Positions 32,522-41,207 of a stretch of 50,545 bases of DNA are shown in pieces. The stretch's first letter is position 1, and the number at the start of each line of letters is the position of its first letter. The translations under genes were made by a program, and so were the position numbers. The stretch spans positions 1 through 50,545 of the forward strand of contig JAOTVS010000010.1 of NCBI GenBank assembly GCA_029863275.1, written 5' to 3'. The DNA comes from Candidatus Nitrosopumilus sp. (GTDB lineage: Archaea > Thermoproteota > Nitrososphaeria > Nitrososphaerales > Nitrosopumilaceae). The notes beneath the pieces are model-generated. The model was given only the letters and a program-made list of their open reading frames with translations, made no database searches and was not told where the DNA came from.

Positions 32522-32851
32522 ATGGGAGTAACACAAGTTTCTGATGCAAAATCCTGGGAAATAGATGTAGTAAATTCTGATGTTCCTGTTTTTGTTGACT
32601 TCTGGGCTGAATGGTGTGGTCCTTGTAGAATGGTAGGCCCTGTAGTAGAAGAATTGGCAAGTGATTATGAAGGCAAAGTAAAATTTGTCAAAGTCAATGT
32701 CGATGAAGCTAATGAATTAGCCTCAAAATACAACGTCTTTAGTATTCCAACCTTAATTCTGCTTAACAAAGGTGAAATTGTTAGCCAACAAGTTGGTGCA
32801 GCATCAAAGGAATCCTACAAAAATATGATCGATAGAGCACTTCAAGCCTAA
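32522..32851 (+). CDS. trxA: Thioredoxin
   Basis: 109 aa, standard thioredoxin length. Active site WCGPC at Cys32/Cys35, buried Asp26 (VFVDFWAEW), cis-Pro in FSIPTLILLNKGEIV, and the final helix SKESYKNMIDRAL. Reduces cytosolic disulfides using thioredoxin reductase, and could feed electrons to the CcdA protein. The TATA-like GCTTTTTAGGTAT about 30 bases before the ATG suggests a nearly leaderless mRNA. A second thioredoxin with an N-terminal extension lies at 47031. Confidence 0.95.
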   Translation: MGVTQVSDAKSWEIDVVNSDVPVFVDFWAEWCGPCRMVGPVVEELASDYEGKVKFVKVNVDEANELASKYNVFSIPTLILLNKGEIVSQQVGAASKESYKNMIDRALQA

Positions 32852-32856
32852 TCACA

Positions 32857-32877
32857 AGTTTTTTCCTTTTTGTTTTT
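32857..32877 (+). terminator. T-rich terminator after thioredoxin
   Basis: Three T-runs (TTTTTT, TTTTT, TTTTT) separated by two or one bases follow the thioredoxin stop within 40 bases. This is the form of an archaeal intrinsic terminator; no hairpin is needed. Confidence 0.45.
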
Positions 32878-32942
32878 AAATAATATAGAATTCAATCTAA
32901 GGAACGTTAAACCTTATTAATAATTCCATTTTTCGATAAACA

Positions 32943-33053
32943 TTGGGCGATAGGAAGGAAGTACTACATAATCTCAAATTAATTGGATTTAGTGTTGGAA
33001 TTTGGGCAAATGTTTCTTTGATAATAATGCTAGTAAACCTTACTGGTCTTTAA
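32943..33053 (+). CDS. Small single-TM protein (36 aa)
   Basis: 36 residues from TTG 32943 to TAA. A polar start (MGDRKEVLHNLKLIG) is followed by one hydrophobic helix (VGIWANVSLIIMLVNLTGL). It lies between thioredoxin and the zinc-ribbon-tailed 169-aa protein, with a TATA-like stretch upstream. Conserved function not known to me; support is frame and TM pattern only. Confidence 0.45.
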   Translation: MGDRKEVLHNLKLIGFSVGIWANVSLIIMLVNLTGL

Positions 33054-33128
33054 TTTCTATTAGCCTTACCAAAAATTAAACAAAAAGGCAGTTTGATCCT
33101 AAAGTAATTAATATTCCATAGGGAGTAT

Positions 33129-33638
33129 TTGGATATGTCATTTGGTGAAGTAGATACTCTTAACATGCTTTTTGATAAATTGGAAAGTCTGTTTGATGAA
33201 TCTCAAGGATATTATGAATCATTTCTTGATACAAATAATATGTATAAACAAGGCAAGATTGGTGATCGAGAATTTTTTCAACGATTAGGTGATTATGTAG
33301 TAGCTTACTCTGCTTTAGAATTTTTATCAATTAAAGTAATTTTTGAAATAAGAAAATCATTAAAAACTGGGTCTGTTACCACTCAATCACCTGGATTAAT
33401 GCCAGGAATGGGTCAACCAGGAATGGTACCTCCAAGAGCTGGAACAGCATCTAATCCAGTAGGGGGACCACCAGGTATTGTTTCCGCACAAGAGGCATTT
33501 GGAGATCCTGGAACATTACCATCACCTGATCCAGCACTTATGCCACGACAAACAGTTAGCACAAATGGTTGTCCTTCTTGTGGATCTCAACTTAGACCAA
33601 ACTCAAAATTTTGTACAAAGTGTGGAAATAAATTATAA
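33129..33638 (+). CDS. Hypothetical protein with Pro/Gly linker and C-terminal zinc ribbon
   Basis: 169 aa from TTG 33129; ATG two codons later (33135) is an equal choice. Residues 1-78 form a helical domain (SFGEVDTLNMLFDKLESLFD ... YVVAYSALEFLSIKVIFEIR). A 55-residue proline/glycine/methionine-rich linker (PGLMPGMGQPGMVPPRAG) follows, then a zinc ribbon (CPSCGSQLRPNSKFCTKCGN). The architecture of a helical head, flexible arm and ribbon suggests an adaptor. Not recognised as a named family. Confidence 0.68.
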   Translation: MDMSFGEVDTLNMLFDKLESLFDESQGYYESFLDTNNMYKQGKIGDREFFQRLGDYVVAYSALEFLSIKVIFEIRKSLKTGSVTTQSPGLMPGMGQPGMVPPRAGTASNPVGGPPGIVSAQEAFGDPGTLPSPDPALMPRQTVSTNGCPSCGSQLRPNSKFCTKCGNKL

Positions 33639-33653
33639 AAATTTTTTTTAGTT

Positions 33654-34025
33654 TTATTCTTGTGTTGTTCCGCATTCAGGGCAAAACTTTGCAGTAGAAG
33701 AAAGTTTTGAACCACATTCAGAGCAAAATTTACCTTCTATGATGTTTTCTTGATTTGGATTTCCATACATTTTTCCAGAATTTTTTACAGCACCTGTTGG
33801 AACATAAGTTTCATCATCAATTAGAACTGGAGCAAAATCTTGTTCTACCATAAATGTTAACATTCTGGGAATAGAATTTTCTTTATTCTTAGGATCTACT
33901 ACAGTATCTCCTAACCAGAATGCAAATCTCATTAGGGTCAACTCTGGTGTTGAAAAAGCTAAAGTATGTTTTGACATATATTCTTGGGCAGCTTTTTTTC
34001 CATCAAAAACTTCCATAAATTTCAT
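33654..34025 (-). CDS. Hypothetical protein with C-terminal zinc ribbon
   Basis: 123 aa. The N-terminal 80 residues are helical (MKFMEVFDGKKAAQEYMSKH ... LMRFAFWLGDTVVDPKNKEN), then a short linker and a zinc ribbon (FCSECGSKLSSTAKFCPECG). The ribbon closely resembles those ending the 31623 and 33129 proteins. It is convergent with the 33129 gene, 15 bases apart, across a T/A-rich shared terminator. Function unknown. Confidence 0.68.
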   Translation of the reverse strand: MKFMEVFDGKKAAQEYMSKHTLAFSTPELTLMRFAFWLGDTVVDPKNKENSIPRMLTFMVEQDFAPVLIDDETYVPTGAVKNSGKMYGNPNQENIIEGKFCSECGSKLSSTAKFCPECGTTQE

Positions 34026-34060
34026 ATTTTTTGTTAATGTATAATAGTTTCTGGATAAAG

Positions 34061-34132
34061 TGGACCGGGGGGGAATCGAACCCCCGACATTCGCGTTGCG
34101 AACGCGACATTATACCCCTAAACCACCGGCCC
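34061..34132 (-). tRNA. tRNA-Ala (CGC anticodon)
   Basis: The reverse strand folds as a complete tRNA: acceptor stem GGGCCGG/CCGGTCC, D-loop GGTTTAGGGGTATAAT, anticodon stem TCGCG/CGCGA around loop TTCGCAA (anticodon CGC, reading GCG), and T-arm GGGGG/CCCCC with TTCGATT. The third acceptor pair is G3-U70, the alanine identity element. Discriminator base A; CCA is not encoded. No intron. Confidence 0.93.
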
Positions 34133-34290
34133 TGGTTTTACTTTTTTTAACTGTGCTTTTATTCATTCTCTCAAGGAAAATCTAATTTTCAGGACACAAA
34201 GAACCCAAAAATAACAAAGGCATTTTCTAAAAATTTTTGTGTAAAATGGACAACCATTTCGCTATATACAACTCAACACTGTATTATGTT

Positions 34291-34647
34291 ATGAAAGTTC
34301 TCATAGTTGATGATAATGAGGATATTACGGGTCTTCTATCTAGATTTCTTAAGGCAAAAGGCTTTGAAAATGTGGTTTCAAATGATCCAAAAAAGGGATT
34401 AGAACAGATTAAAGAAAAAAAATATGATGTGGTTCTTCTTGATATGGCAATGCCTGATTTTAGTGGAATTGATATAATTGAGACTTTAGAAAAAGAACAA
34501 ATTCTAAAAGATCAAAAAATTGTAATATTTTCTGCAACTGCATTCACTGATAGCCAAATTAATGATTTGTTAAAGAAAGATGGGATTCATGGATGCTTGA
34601 AAAAACCAATTCAACTAAGTGAACTTTTAACTGCAATTGCAAACTGA
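34291..34647 (+). CDS. Response regulator receiver-only protein
   Basis: 118 aa from ATG 34291 (MKVLIVDDNEDITGLLSRFL); an in-frame ATG 54 bases upstream would add a non-conserved MCKMDNHF... stretch. Receiver hallmarks: Asp7/Asp8, phospho-acceptor Asp51 (VVLLDMAMPDFSG), a Ser/Thr switch in IVIFSATAFT and Lys in GCLKKPIQLS. No output domain, so it acts through another protein (CheY/Spo0F style). A histidine kinase gene follows 27 bases downstream, its likely partner. Confidence 0.92.
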   Translation: MKVLIVDDNEDITGLLSRFLKAKGFENVVSNDPKKGLEQIKEKKYDVVLLDMAMPDFSGIDIIETLEKEQILKDQKIVIFSATAFTDSQINDLLKKDGIHGCLKKPIQLSELLTAIAN

Positions 34648-34674
34648 TGACAACTAAAATTTGGTTGAATTTAA

Positions 34675-35928
34675 TTGAAAGATTTTCCTAAAAATAAAAA
34701 AAATTTAAACTTCTCTGAAAGAAGTAAATCCCAAATTGATCCATCGAAGAGCATACTTAAAAAAATAAAAGAAATTCAAATAGTAAAAGAGATTAAAAAA
34801 CAACAAGAGAGTCTATCAAATTTTAAAGAAGCTTTAGATAAATCTGCAAGTGTTATTATTACAAATGCTAAAGGAAATATAATCTATGTAAATGATGATT
34901 TTTGTAAAATATCCCAATTTTCTAAAGAAGAACTAATAGGACAAAATTCACGAATTGTTAATTCTAAATTTCATAGTAAAGAATTTTTCAAACAAATGAA
35001 ACAAGAACTAAACCAAGGAAAAATATGGAAAGGAGATATTAAAAATAAAGCAAAGGATGGTACATATTATTGGTCAAAGGCAACAATCTCTCCTTTTTTA
35101 GATGAAGTTGGTACACCTGAACAATTCATTGCCATCCTTACAGATATTACAAATCAAAAATTATTAGAAGCAAATTTATCAGAAGCCTTGAAAAATGTCC
35201 GAGATTCAGAACTTGAAAAAAATGAATTTTCATCTATGATGACGCATGAGCTAAATACCCCCCTTGTTCCAATCAGAGGTTATTGTGAAATGCTAAAAGA
35301 TACCGGGACATTCGGCACCCTAAATCCTGATCAACTAGATTTTATTGACAAGATTGAATCAAATGCAAAATTACTTGAACGTTTGATAAGCGACTTACTT
35401 GATGTCCAAAAATTAGATATGAATAAAATGAATTTTATTATTAGCGAATTTTATCTAGAGGAATTTATGGACGACTTGAGGGAAAATAACAAACATCTTA
35501 TGAAAAATAAAAATATTGAATTTAATATAAAAACCCCCAAAAATATAGTCTTAAATTCTGATAAACAAAGATTAAGGCAAATTTTAGATAACTTGATAAA
35601 AAATTCAGTAGACTTTGTTCCTGCAAAAAATGGAAAGATTTCAGTTGAAGTAAAATTAAAAGACAATAATATTGTATTTTCAGTTCACGACAATGGAATT
35701 GGAATTCCCAAAGAAAAACAATCAAATATTTTTAAGAAATTTTACCAAATTGATACATCTGCAACTAGAAACCATGGCGGTACTGGTTTAGGTCTAGTAA
35801 TTTGTAAAGGAATTGCAGAAGGGCTTAAAGGAAAAATTTTGCTAGAAAGTGAATTTGGAAAGGGAACATCCGTTTCTATTTATCTCCCAGCTCCTCAAAT
35901 CAAAACTAGTTTCCCTCAAACAGCTTGA
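34675..35928 (+). CDS. PAS-domain sensor histidine kinase (soluble)
   Basis: 417 aa from TTG 34675; no better start nearby. A charged N-terminus is followed by a coiled stretch, one PAS/PAC domain (about 58-165; ASVIITNAKGNIIYVNDDFC ... GTYYWSKATISPF), a HisKA domain with His191 (SSMMTHELNTPLVPIRGY), and an HATPase (N-box LRQILDNLIKNSVDF, G1 DNGIGIPKEKQ, G2 GGTGLGLVICKGI). There is no TM segment or signal peptide, so it senses a cytosolic cue; the PAS sequence resembles redox/aromatic-sensing PAC types, but no cofactor residue is certain. Partner: the upstream receiver protein. Confidence 0.93.
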   Translation: MKDFPKNKKNLNFSERSKSQIDPSKSILKKIKEIQIVKEIKKQQESLSNFKEALDKSASVIITNAKGNIIYVNDDFCKISQFSKEELIGQNSRIVNSKFHSKEFFKQMKQELNQGKIWKGDIKNKAKDGTYYWSKATISPFLDEVGTPEQFIAILTDITNQKLLEANLSEALKNVRDSELEKNEFSSMMTHELNTPLVPIRGYCEMLKDTGTFGTLNPDQLDFIDKIESNAKLLERLISDLLDVQKLDMNKMNFIISEFYLEEFMDDLRENNKHLMKNKNIEFNIKTPKNIVLNSDKQRLRQILDNLIKNSVDFVPAKNGKISVEVKLKDNNIVFSVHDNGIGIPKEKQSNIFKKFYQIDTSATRNHGGTGLGLVICKGIAEGLKGKILLESEFGKGTSVSIYLPAPQIKTSFPQTA

Positions 35929-36052
35929 TTCAGAAATCATTCTTCAAAAGTTTTAAAAAATTTATTCCTAATCTAGTTTAATATTTGGTTCTTAGATTTT
36001 TCTTGCTTATCGTATCTCAACGCATAATAGTCTGCAAAATAAAAAAAACCAG

Positions 36053-37444
36053 ATGACCTATGACGCTGTGATTACAGGTTCTCATGTTATATTGCCTAGA
36101 GGAATTGTTGATAGGAATATCATAATAAATGATGGAAAAATTGTAGGACTTACCAACGATCTTCCTGCATGTGACCATAAAATTAATGGAAATGGATTAA
36201 TTTCTATTCCTGGACCAATTGATACTCATGTACATTATGGGGTTTACTCTTCAATTGACCAGGCTGCAAAAACCGAATCACATGCAGCAGCTATTGGAGG
36301 AATTACAACAATGATGCGAATGCTTCGGTTAGGAGGTTCCTTCAAGTCCTCTTTACAAAGTCAGTTAGATGCCTCAGCCAAAAATCATTATGTTGATTAT
36401 GCAATTCACGCATCGATTTTTTCAAAGCAACAAATCCATGAGATGAAATTTTGTGTTGACAAAGGTATTACATCATTTAAAATTTACATGAATCTAGGTG
36501 GAGATGTGGGTCATGTGTTTATGGATATGTCACCGTATACATCAGAATTGGAATCTGCTAATGTTGATGTAAATAATCAAATTATTGAGGAAACTGTAAA
36601 GAATGCAGCCTCTCTTGGATGCCCTGTTTTAGTTCATGCTGAAGATTATGAATCTTGTTCGTGCGGAATTAAAACTGCAAAGGAAAAAAATCGTGATGGC
36701 CTGGCTGCTTGGTCTGAAAGCAGATCTCCTGAATTTGAGGTCAAAGCAATCAAAACTGTATGCAAGTATGGACGGGACTATGGATGTACCATTTACTTTG
36801 TCCATATTGGATCAGAACAAGCTTTACAACAAATTGAAAATGAAAGAAAACTAGGAACAAAAATTTTTGTTGAAACATGCCCTCATTATCTTACACTATC
36901 TTATGAAAAACAAACAGGATATCTTGCCAAGGTAATGCCTCCTATTAGAACACAAAAAGACAACAATGTAATATGGAATGCACTATCCAATAACACCATT
37001 GACACTATTGGAACTGATCATGTGGCAAATCAACTCAAACTAAAATTAGGAGGAGAAAATGTTTGGAGTGCGTTAGCAGGATTTCCCGGAATTGGAACAA
37101 TTATTCCTATTTTATTAAGCGAAGGTGTTAACAAAGATAGAATAACACTTGAGCAATTGATCAGATTTACGAGTCTTAATGCTGCCCAAATCTTTGGAAT
37201 GTATCCAAAAAAAGGAACTTTGGATAAGGATTCTGATGCCGACATTACGTTAATTGATTTAAAAAAAGAAAAGAAAGTCTCCTCTGACTTGTTTGGAGGT
37301 TTTTCTGATTATGTTGTTTATGAGGGAATGAAATTGAAAGGATGGCCTGTAAAAACGATGGTCCGAGGAAAGATTATTGCTGAAAACTTTGAGGTAATTG
37401 GCAAATTAGGTCATGGTAAACTTGTTGAACGCCATGTTACATAA
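36053..37444 (+). CDS. Hydantoinase/dihydroorotase-like amidohydrolase
   Basis: 463 aa, the usual length of D-hydantoinase, allantoinase and dihydroorotase type enzymes. Metal ligands are visible: His59 and His61 (DTHVHYG), a carbamylated-lysine motif (SFKIYMN), His in VLVHAEDYES, His in YFVHIGSEQA and Asp in GTDHVA. A metal-loop QEY-type variant is replaced by CGIKTAK. It hydrolyses cyclic amide bonds; substrate could be a hydantoin, dihydroorotate or allantoin. No pyrimidine genes are beside it, so I do not call pyrC. Confidence 0.88.
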   Translation: MTYDAVITGSHVILPRGIVDRNIIINDGKIVGLTNDLPACDHKINGNGLISIPGPIDTHVHYGVYSSIDQAAKTESHAAAIGGITTMMRMLRLGGSFKSSLQSQLDASAKNHYVDYAIHASIFSKQQIHEMKFCVDKGITSFKIYMNLGGDVGHVFMDMSPYTSELESANVDVNNQIIEETVKNAASLGCPVLVHAEDYESCSCGIKTAKEKNRDGLAAWSESRSPEFEVKAIKTVCKYGRDYGCTIYFVHIGSEQALQQIENERKLGTKIFVETCPHYLTLSYEKQTGYLAKVMPPIRTQKDNNVIWNALSNNTIDTIGTDHVANQLKLKLGGENVWSALAGFPGIGTIIPILLSEGVNKDRITLEQLIRFTSLNAAQIFGMYPKKGTLDKDSDADITLIDLKKEKKVSSDLFGGFSDYVVYEGMKLKGWPVKTMVRGKIIAENFEVIGKLGHGKLVERHVT

Positions 37445-37488
37445 ATACTTCGAATAATATTTAAGCAAAATATGGATTAAAAATGTAA

Positions 37489-38400
37489 ATGAATAATCTA
37501 ACTTTAACCTCCATGTTTATTTTTGTCTTGTGTATTTCAGCTTCTCCGTTTTTATTTGAAAAATCTAAGGCACAAGAAAATCAAACTATGTCTCCAAGAA
37601 ACCAATGGATACAATTTGGAGATTCAGATGTCCTATCTTGCAAGGAAGGTTTAATTCTATTACAAAAACCCACTGGAACCCCTGCATGTGTTTCACCGGA
37701 ATCATATCTTAAGTTAGTTGATAGAGGATATGGAAAATTTGACTCATCACAATTGATAAAACGTCCAGAGATGATGACTAGTTTGATGAATGCAATGATA
37801 GTTGATCAGCAATTAATGCATCATTGGCATATCATGATGTTAAATGATTCAAAAATACTGCAACAAACCTTGAGTGATATGATTTTACAACTTAAAGAAA
37901 ATCCAAAATATATGGCAAACCTTTTGGAACCTATGATTGCAAATCCAGAATCTAGAGAGAAAATGATTGAGCATATGAAAAATCATAATCAGATGATGGT
38001 ATCTCTTAGAGATAACTCTGAATGGATGGAATCTGTTCATCAGTTTGTAGAGGATTCTGACGAGGAAAAAATGGATTCTGAGATACACGGAACAGAGGAG
38101 TGTTCTGGATGTCTAAAAATTAAAGAATATCATTTGCAGACTCACAAAGGCTTTCACCATCCAGATGTTATGGAGGATTTAATGCACCATATTTGGGTAA
38201 ATGAAAAGATGAGAAATCAAATCCATACTTTCATGCTTGACTACCCACAACATATGGATCAAATGGCCGACCAGATGATGAATCCTTTACTAGGATTAAT
38301 TATGGATGATCCTGAATTAAGGATCCAGATGATAGAGATAATGTTAGATAATCAAGAATTTATGAATTCAATTAGGCACGAAAATAATTTTTCAGATTAA
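37489..38400 (+). CDS. Secreted Met/His-rich protein
   Basis: 303 aa. Signal peptide (LTLTSMFIFVLCISASPFLF, then EKSKAQ). Residues about 45-82 hold a two-cysteine module (CKEGLILLQKPTGTPACVSP...KLVDRGYG) shared with the secreted hydrolase at 13952. The remainder is helical and unusually rich in Met and His, in loose repeats of about 25 residues such as NPESREKMIEHMKNHNQMMV and DPELRIQMIEIMLDNQEFMN; one CSGC pair lies near residue 205. Met/His-rich exported proteins often bind copper, which ammonia oxidisers need in quantity. Copper binding here is inference. Confidence 0.75.
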   Translation: MNNLTLTSMFIFVLCISASPFLFEKSKAQENQTMSPRNQWIQFGDSDVLSCKEGLILLQKPTGTPACVSPESYLKLVDRGYGKFDSSQLIKRPEMMTSLMNAMIVDQQLMHHWHIMMLNDSKILQQTLSDMILQLKENPKYMANLLEPMIANPESREKMIEHMKNHNQMMVSLRDNSEWMESVHQFVEDSDEEKMDSEIHGTEECSGCLKIKEYHLQTHKGFHHPDVMEDLMHHIWVNEKMRNQIHTFMLDYPQHMDQMADQMMNPLLGLIMDDPELRIQMIEIMLDNQEFMNSIRHENNFSD

Positions 38401-39071
38401 ATAATCTCAAATTTCCCACCAGTTTTTGCTTTATAGATAATATCAGGTTTTTTAAGAAATATTCCTGATTCTAATACACCCGGTATTTGTTTTATTTTTT
38501 GACTTAGTGCTTTAGGATTTTTAATAATTCCAAAATCACAATCTAGTATAATATTTCCATTTTCTGTAAAAAATGGGTATCCTCTATCTAATGAACGCAG
38601 AATGGGTTTTCCTTTTAATTTTTTTATCATAATGGACACTGAATTTCTTGCCAATGGATGAACTTCAACTGGAACAGTTCGAGAAAAGTTTTTGACAAAT
38701 TTGGTTTTATCAGCCATTACAATAATTTTTTTTGCTAAACTAAACAAAATATTTTCCCTCAGTAAAGCTCCTCCACCTCCTTTAATGACAAACTTTTGAG
38801 AGTCAATTTGATCTGCACCATCAAAAACTACATCAATGTGATTGACTTGGTCAACATCTACAATTGGAATTTTATTCTCTAGTGCTATTAATTTTATTTG
38901 AAGTGATGTTGGAACTCCTATTATATTGAATTCTTGATTTTTAATCAATGATCCAAGGGATTTTACTAGTATCTTGGCTGCTCGCCCACTTCCAAGCCCT
39001 ATAATGTAATCATCTTTTACAAATCTTAACGCATCATTTGATAATGCCAATATGGCACTATCATAGGACAA
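38397..39071 (-). CDS. rpiA: Ribose-5-phosphate isomerase A
   Basis: 224 aa. RpiA signatures: IGLGSGRAAKILVKSLG (phosphate loop), VFDGADQIDSQKFVIKGGGG (DGAD and KGGGGALLRE) and the catalytic Glu in VPVEVHPLARNSVSIMI. Interconverts ribose-5-phosphate and ribulose-5-phosphate. The start is directly adjacent to the stop of the coiled-coil gene upstream, so it is the last gene of the Lsm-L37e run. Its stop overlaps that of the convergent secreted Met/His-rich gene by 4 bases. Confidence 0.94.
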   Translation of the reverse strand: MSYDSAILALSNDALRFVKDDYIIGLGSGRAAKILVKSLGSLIKNQEFNIIGVPTSLQIKLIALENKIPIVDVDQVNHIDVVFDGADQIDSQKFVIKGGGGALLRENILFSLAKKIIVMADKTKFVKNFSRTVPVEVHPLARNSVSIMIKKLKGKPILRSLDRGYPFFTENGNIILDCDFGIIKNPKALSQKIKQIPGVLESGIFLKKPDIIYKAKTGGKFEII

Positions 39072-40010
39072 TTATTCTACCTCTGCTTGGTCTAGTTTTG
39101 AGAGAACATTCATGATTTCTCCTTTAATTTTTTCTAAATCATCAGTATCATCTTCATCAAAGTCATCTTCAACATTTACACTTGAAGTTGGTTTTTCGTT
39201 TTGGATAAATCCAAGCGCTTTGAATTTGGTTATCTTTTCAACTTCTTTTGCAAGATCTGGCTTTGCTTCAATTTCTACTATGGGTTTTGGAACAGGAATT
39301 GATTGTGCAATTTCAACTTTCTCTTGGATTGTTGGTTTTGATGGAAGTACTTCATTTACAATTTCTTGCTTTGTTTGATTATGTTTTTCAAACAACTGGA
39401 ATTTGGGTTCTTCATTTGAAAATTTAGTAAGGGTTGTTAATTCAAAAGATTGTCGTGACTTTGCAGGAGGAATAACAATCTGTTTATCTTGTTCCTTGAT
39501 GGGTTTTTCGAAATTAAAGATATTCTTTTTTGGTTTGTTCTCCGTCTGCGACTCTGAATCCTCAGTTTTTGCTTTAACCTCTTTTTTAATTTCGGGAATT
39601 GATATATTTGCATTTGAAATCTTGGAAGATAATTCATATAGTCTTTCATCTAATTTTGATAATTTTTGATCCATCAGAGTAATCAAACCATCACCCACTG
39701 GTCCCAAATCTGGATGTTTACTTGCGATTTCAAGTTTTTCCAATTTTGCTAAAATAATTCCCAACTGATGTTGATACTTTAGCAATAGTTTATCTCGTTG
39801 AATTTTGGGGATGTCTGAATCATATTGGTAAAGTCGGGAGATTGTTTTTGTGAGTATGTCTTTTTCAATTTTTAGAGTATTAATTTGACTTTTGATATGA
39901 GAACTTGCTCCAATACTTAGGAGTTGAGATTTATTTCTTGGTGCCCTTCTTACTGCTGCTGCTGTTGCAACACCTGCTAATGAACTAAGAATTATAGCAA
40001 TTTCTTGCAT
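39072..40010 (-). CDS. Membrane-anchored coiled-coil protein
   Basis: 312 aa. A hydrophobic N-terminus (MQEIAIILSSLAGVATAAAV) could anchor it to the membrane. A coiled coil follows at about 40-135 (INTLKIEKDILTKTISRLYQ ... ERLYELSSKISNANI), then a low-complexity, proline/lysine-rich region and an acidic end (DDFDEDDTDDLEKIKGEIM). Found between L37e and RpiA genes, and translated without gap. No enzymatic motif. Known widely in Thaumarchaea as a hypothetical; role unknown. Confidence 0.72.
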   Translation of the reverse strand: MQEIAIILSSLAGVATAAAVRRAPRNKSQLLSIGASSHIKSQINTLKIEKDILTKTISRLYQYDSDIPKIQRDKLLLKYQHQLGIILAKLEKLEIASKHPDLGPVGDGLITLMDQKLSKLDERLYELSSKISNANISIPEIKKEVKAKTEDSESQTENKPKKNIFNFEKPIKEQDKQIVIPPAKSRQSFELTTLTKFSNEEPKFQLFEKHNQTKQEIVNEVLPSKPTIQEKVEIAQSIPVPKPIVEIEAKPDLAKEVEKITKFKALGFIQNEKPTSSVNVEDDFDEDDTDDLEKIKGEIMNVLSKLDQAEVE

Positions 40011-40178
40011 CTATGTATACCATTTAATCCAGGAATATTTCCTGCGTTTTGCCTCTGGAAAACCACAACTTGCACATTCATGATGACGTTTGTGTAAAGA
40101 ATTTTTACCACACCTTCTACAACGAATGTGGACTTTTTTCTTAGTAAAACCTCCCATAGAAGTTGTACCTTTTACCAT
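40011..40178 (-). CDS. rpl37e: Ribosomal protein L37e (eL37)
   Basis: 55 aa, ATG 40176-40178 to TAG 40011. Short zinc ribbon with [20 protein letters not shown] and basic ends ([16 protein letters not shown]), the eL37 pattern. It lies 10 bases after the Sm-like gene, a pairing widely conserved in archaea. Stop is immediately followed by the ATG of the coiled-coil gene. Confidence 0.95.
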   Translation of the reverse strand: MVKGTTSMGGFTKKKVHIRCRRCGKNSLHKRHHECASCGFPEAKRRKYSWIKWYT

Positions 40179-40188
40179 CTCAAATCAC

Positions 40189-40422
40189 CTATTTGGATGG
40201 GGGAGGTGATATCATTACGACATTATCTCCTCTAACAACAATGGTTCCAAGAGTATTTGAATCTCCCTCGGTTGGAATTTCCTCCGAAGAATCGAGTAGC
40301 AGGTTCATGTGTTGGTCAAAACCTAGTAAATTACCTCTAATGGTTTTACCACCTTTGAGCTTTATCAATACTATTTGATTGATACTCTCATCCAATACTT
40401 TTACTGCCATATCAACGGACAT
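40189..40422 (-). CDS. Sm-like (LSm) RNA-binding protein
   Basis: 77 aa, all Sm fold: Sm1 motif (VLIKLKGGKTIRGNLLGFDQHMNLLL) and Sm2 motif (LGTIVVRGDNVVMISPPPSK). Archaeal Lsm proteins form rings that bind U-rich RNA. First gene of the Lsm-L37e-coiled coil-rpiA run; the ATG at 40420-40422 is preceded by a likely promoter in the 40423-40482 gap. Confidence 0.95.
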   Translation of the reverse strand: MSVDMAVKVLDESINQIVLIKLKGGKTIRGNLLGFDQHMNLLLDSSEEIPTEGDSNTLGTIVVRGDNVVMISPPPSK

Positions 40423-40482
40423 CTATTTCACTTATTGGCTTTGGTATTGGGGGATTATATTAAAATTTCATTGGTAAAACTT

Positions 40483-41202
40483 TCAATCATGCCCAGTAAG
40501 GCAAGTTTGACACTTTTTTTCTAAATTTTTAATTATTTCAGAAAATAATTTTTGCCCATCTTTTTTTGTAGCTTTTCTTGGATCACCCCAAATTCCATTT
40601 TTTGTGACTTTGGGGAATGATTTTGATGCCATTTTACTGATTTTTTTAATCTCTTGTTTACTCATATTATCAGTCAATAAGCCTTTTTTTGCTAATTTCA
40701 TTTTCACTTGATTTGAGATTGCAAGCATAAGTGAAGTTTCAACAAATCCAGCATGATCAAAATCTCTGTCCATAAAATGCCAATAAGATAACGTAAAAAC
40801 TCTGATCTTATTTTTCATTTTTCCTTGCAATTTACTATCAATATTTTTTATTGCGCTAATATTTCCATGGTGCCCATTAATGATAAAAATTGTTTTAATA
40901 TTATTTTCAAAAAGTGATAAACACAAATCCAAAAGGATTCTTTGTAGTGTAATTTCTTTTAGACTTAGATTAAAAAAAGGTGCATGCTCATGGGATACTC
41001 CATAGGTAATGGTTGGAAGTAACAAATAGTTCTTTTTCTGACAAATTTTCTTTGCAACCTCAGTTACAATATCAGAATCAGTTGATATTGGGAGATGAGG
41101 ACCATGTTGCTCTAATGAACCTACTGGGATTACTGCAATCTGTTTTTTACTATTAACGATCTTCCTAAGGTGAGGATCAAAATAGGATTTAATGTCTATC
41201 AT
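40483..41202 (-). CDS. Creatininase-family hydrolase (possible ArfB deformylase)
   Basis: 239 aa from ATG 41200-41202. A longer version beginning at 41238 would overlap the upstream gene by 31 bases, while this start is six bases after its stop. Metal motifs of the creatininase family: VIPVGSLEQHGPHLP (E and H), DSDIVTEV, and HHGNISAIKNID with INGHHGN. Archaeal members include ArfB, which removes the formyl group in the pathway to FAPy-derived flavin and coenzyme F420 precursors. Position next to PurU makes a formyl-transfer or deformylation link attractive but unproven. Confidence 0.8.
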   Translation of the reverse strand: MIDIKSYFDPHLRKIVNSKKQIAVIPVGSLEQHGPHLPISTDSDIVTEVAKKICQKKNYLLLPTITYGVSHEHAPFFNLSLKEITLQRILLDLCLSLFENNIKTIFIINGHHGNISAIKNIDSKLQGKMKNKIRVFTLSYWHFMDRDFDHAGFVETSLMLAISNQVKMKLAKKGLLTDNMSKQEIKKISKMASKSFPKVTKNGIWGDPRKATKKDGQKLFSEIIKNLEKKCQTCLTGHD

Positions 41203-41207
41203 TTGGT

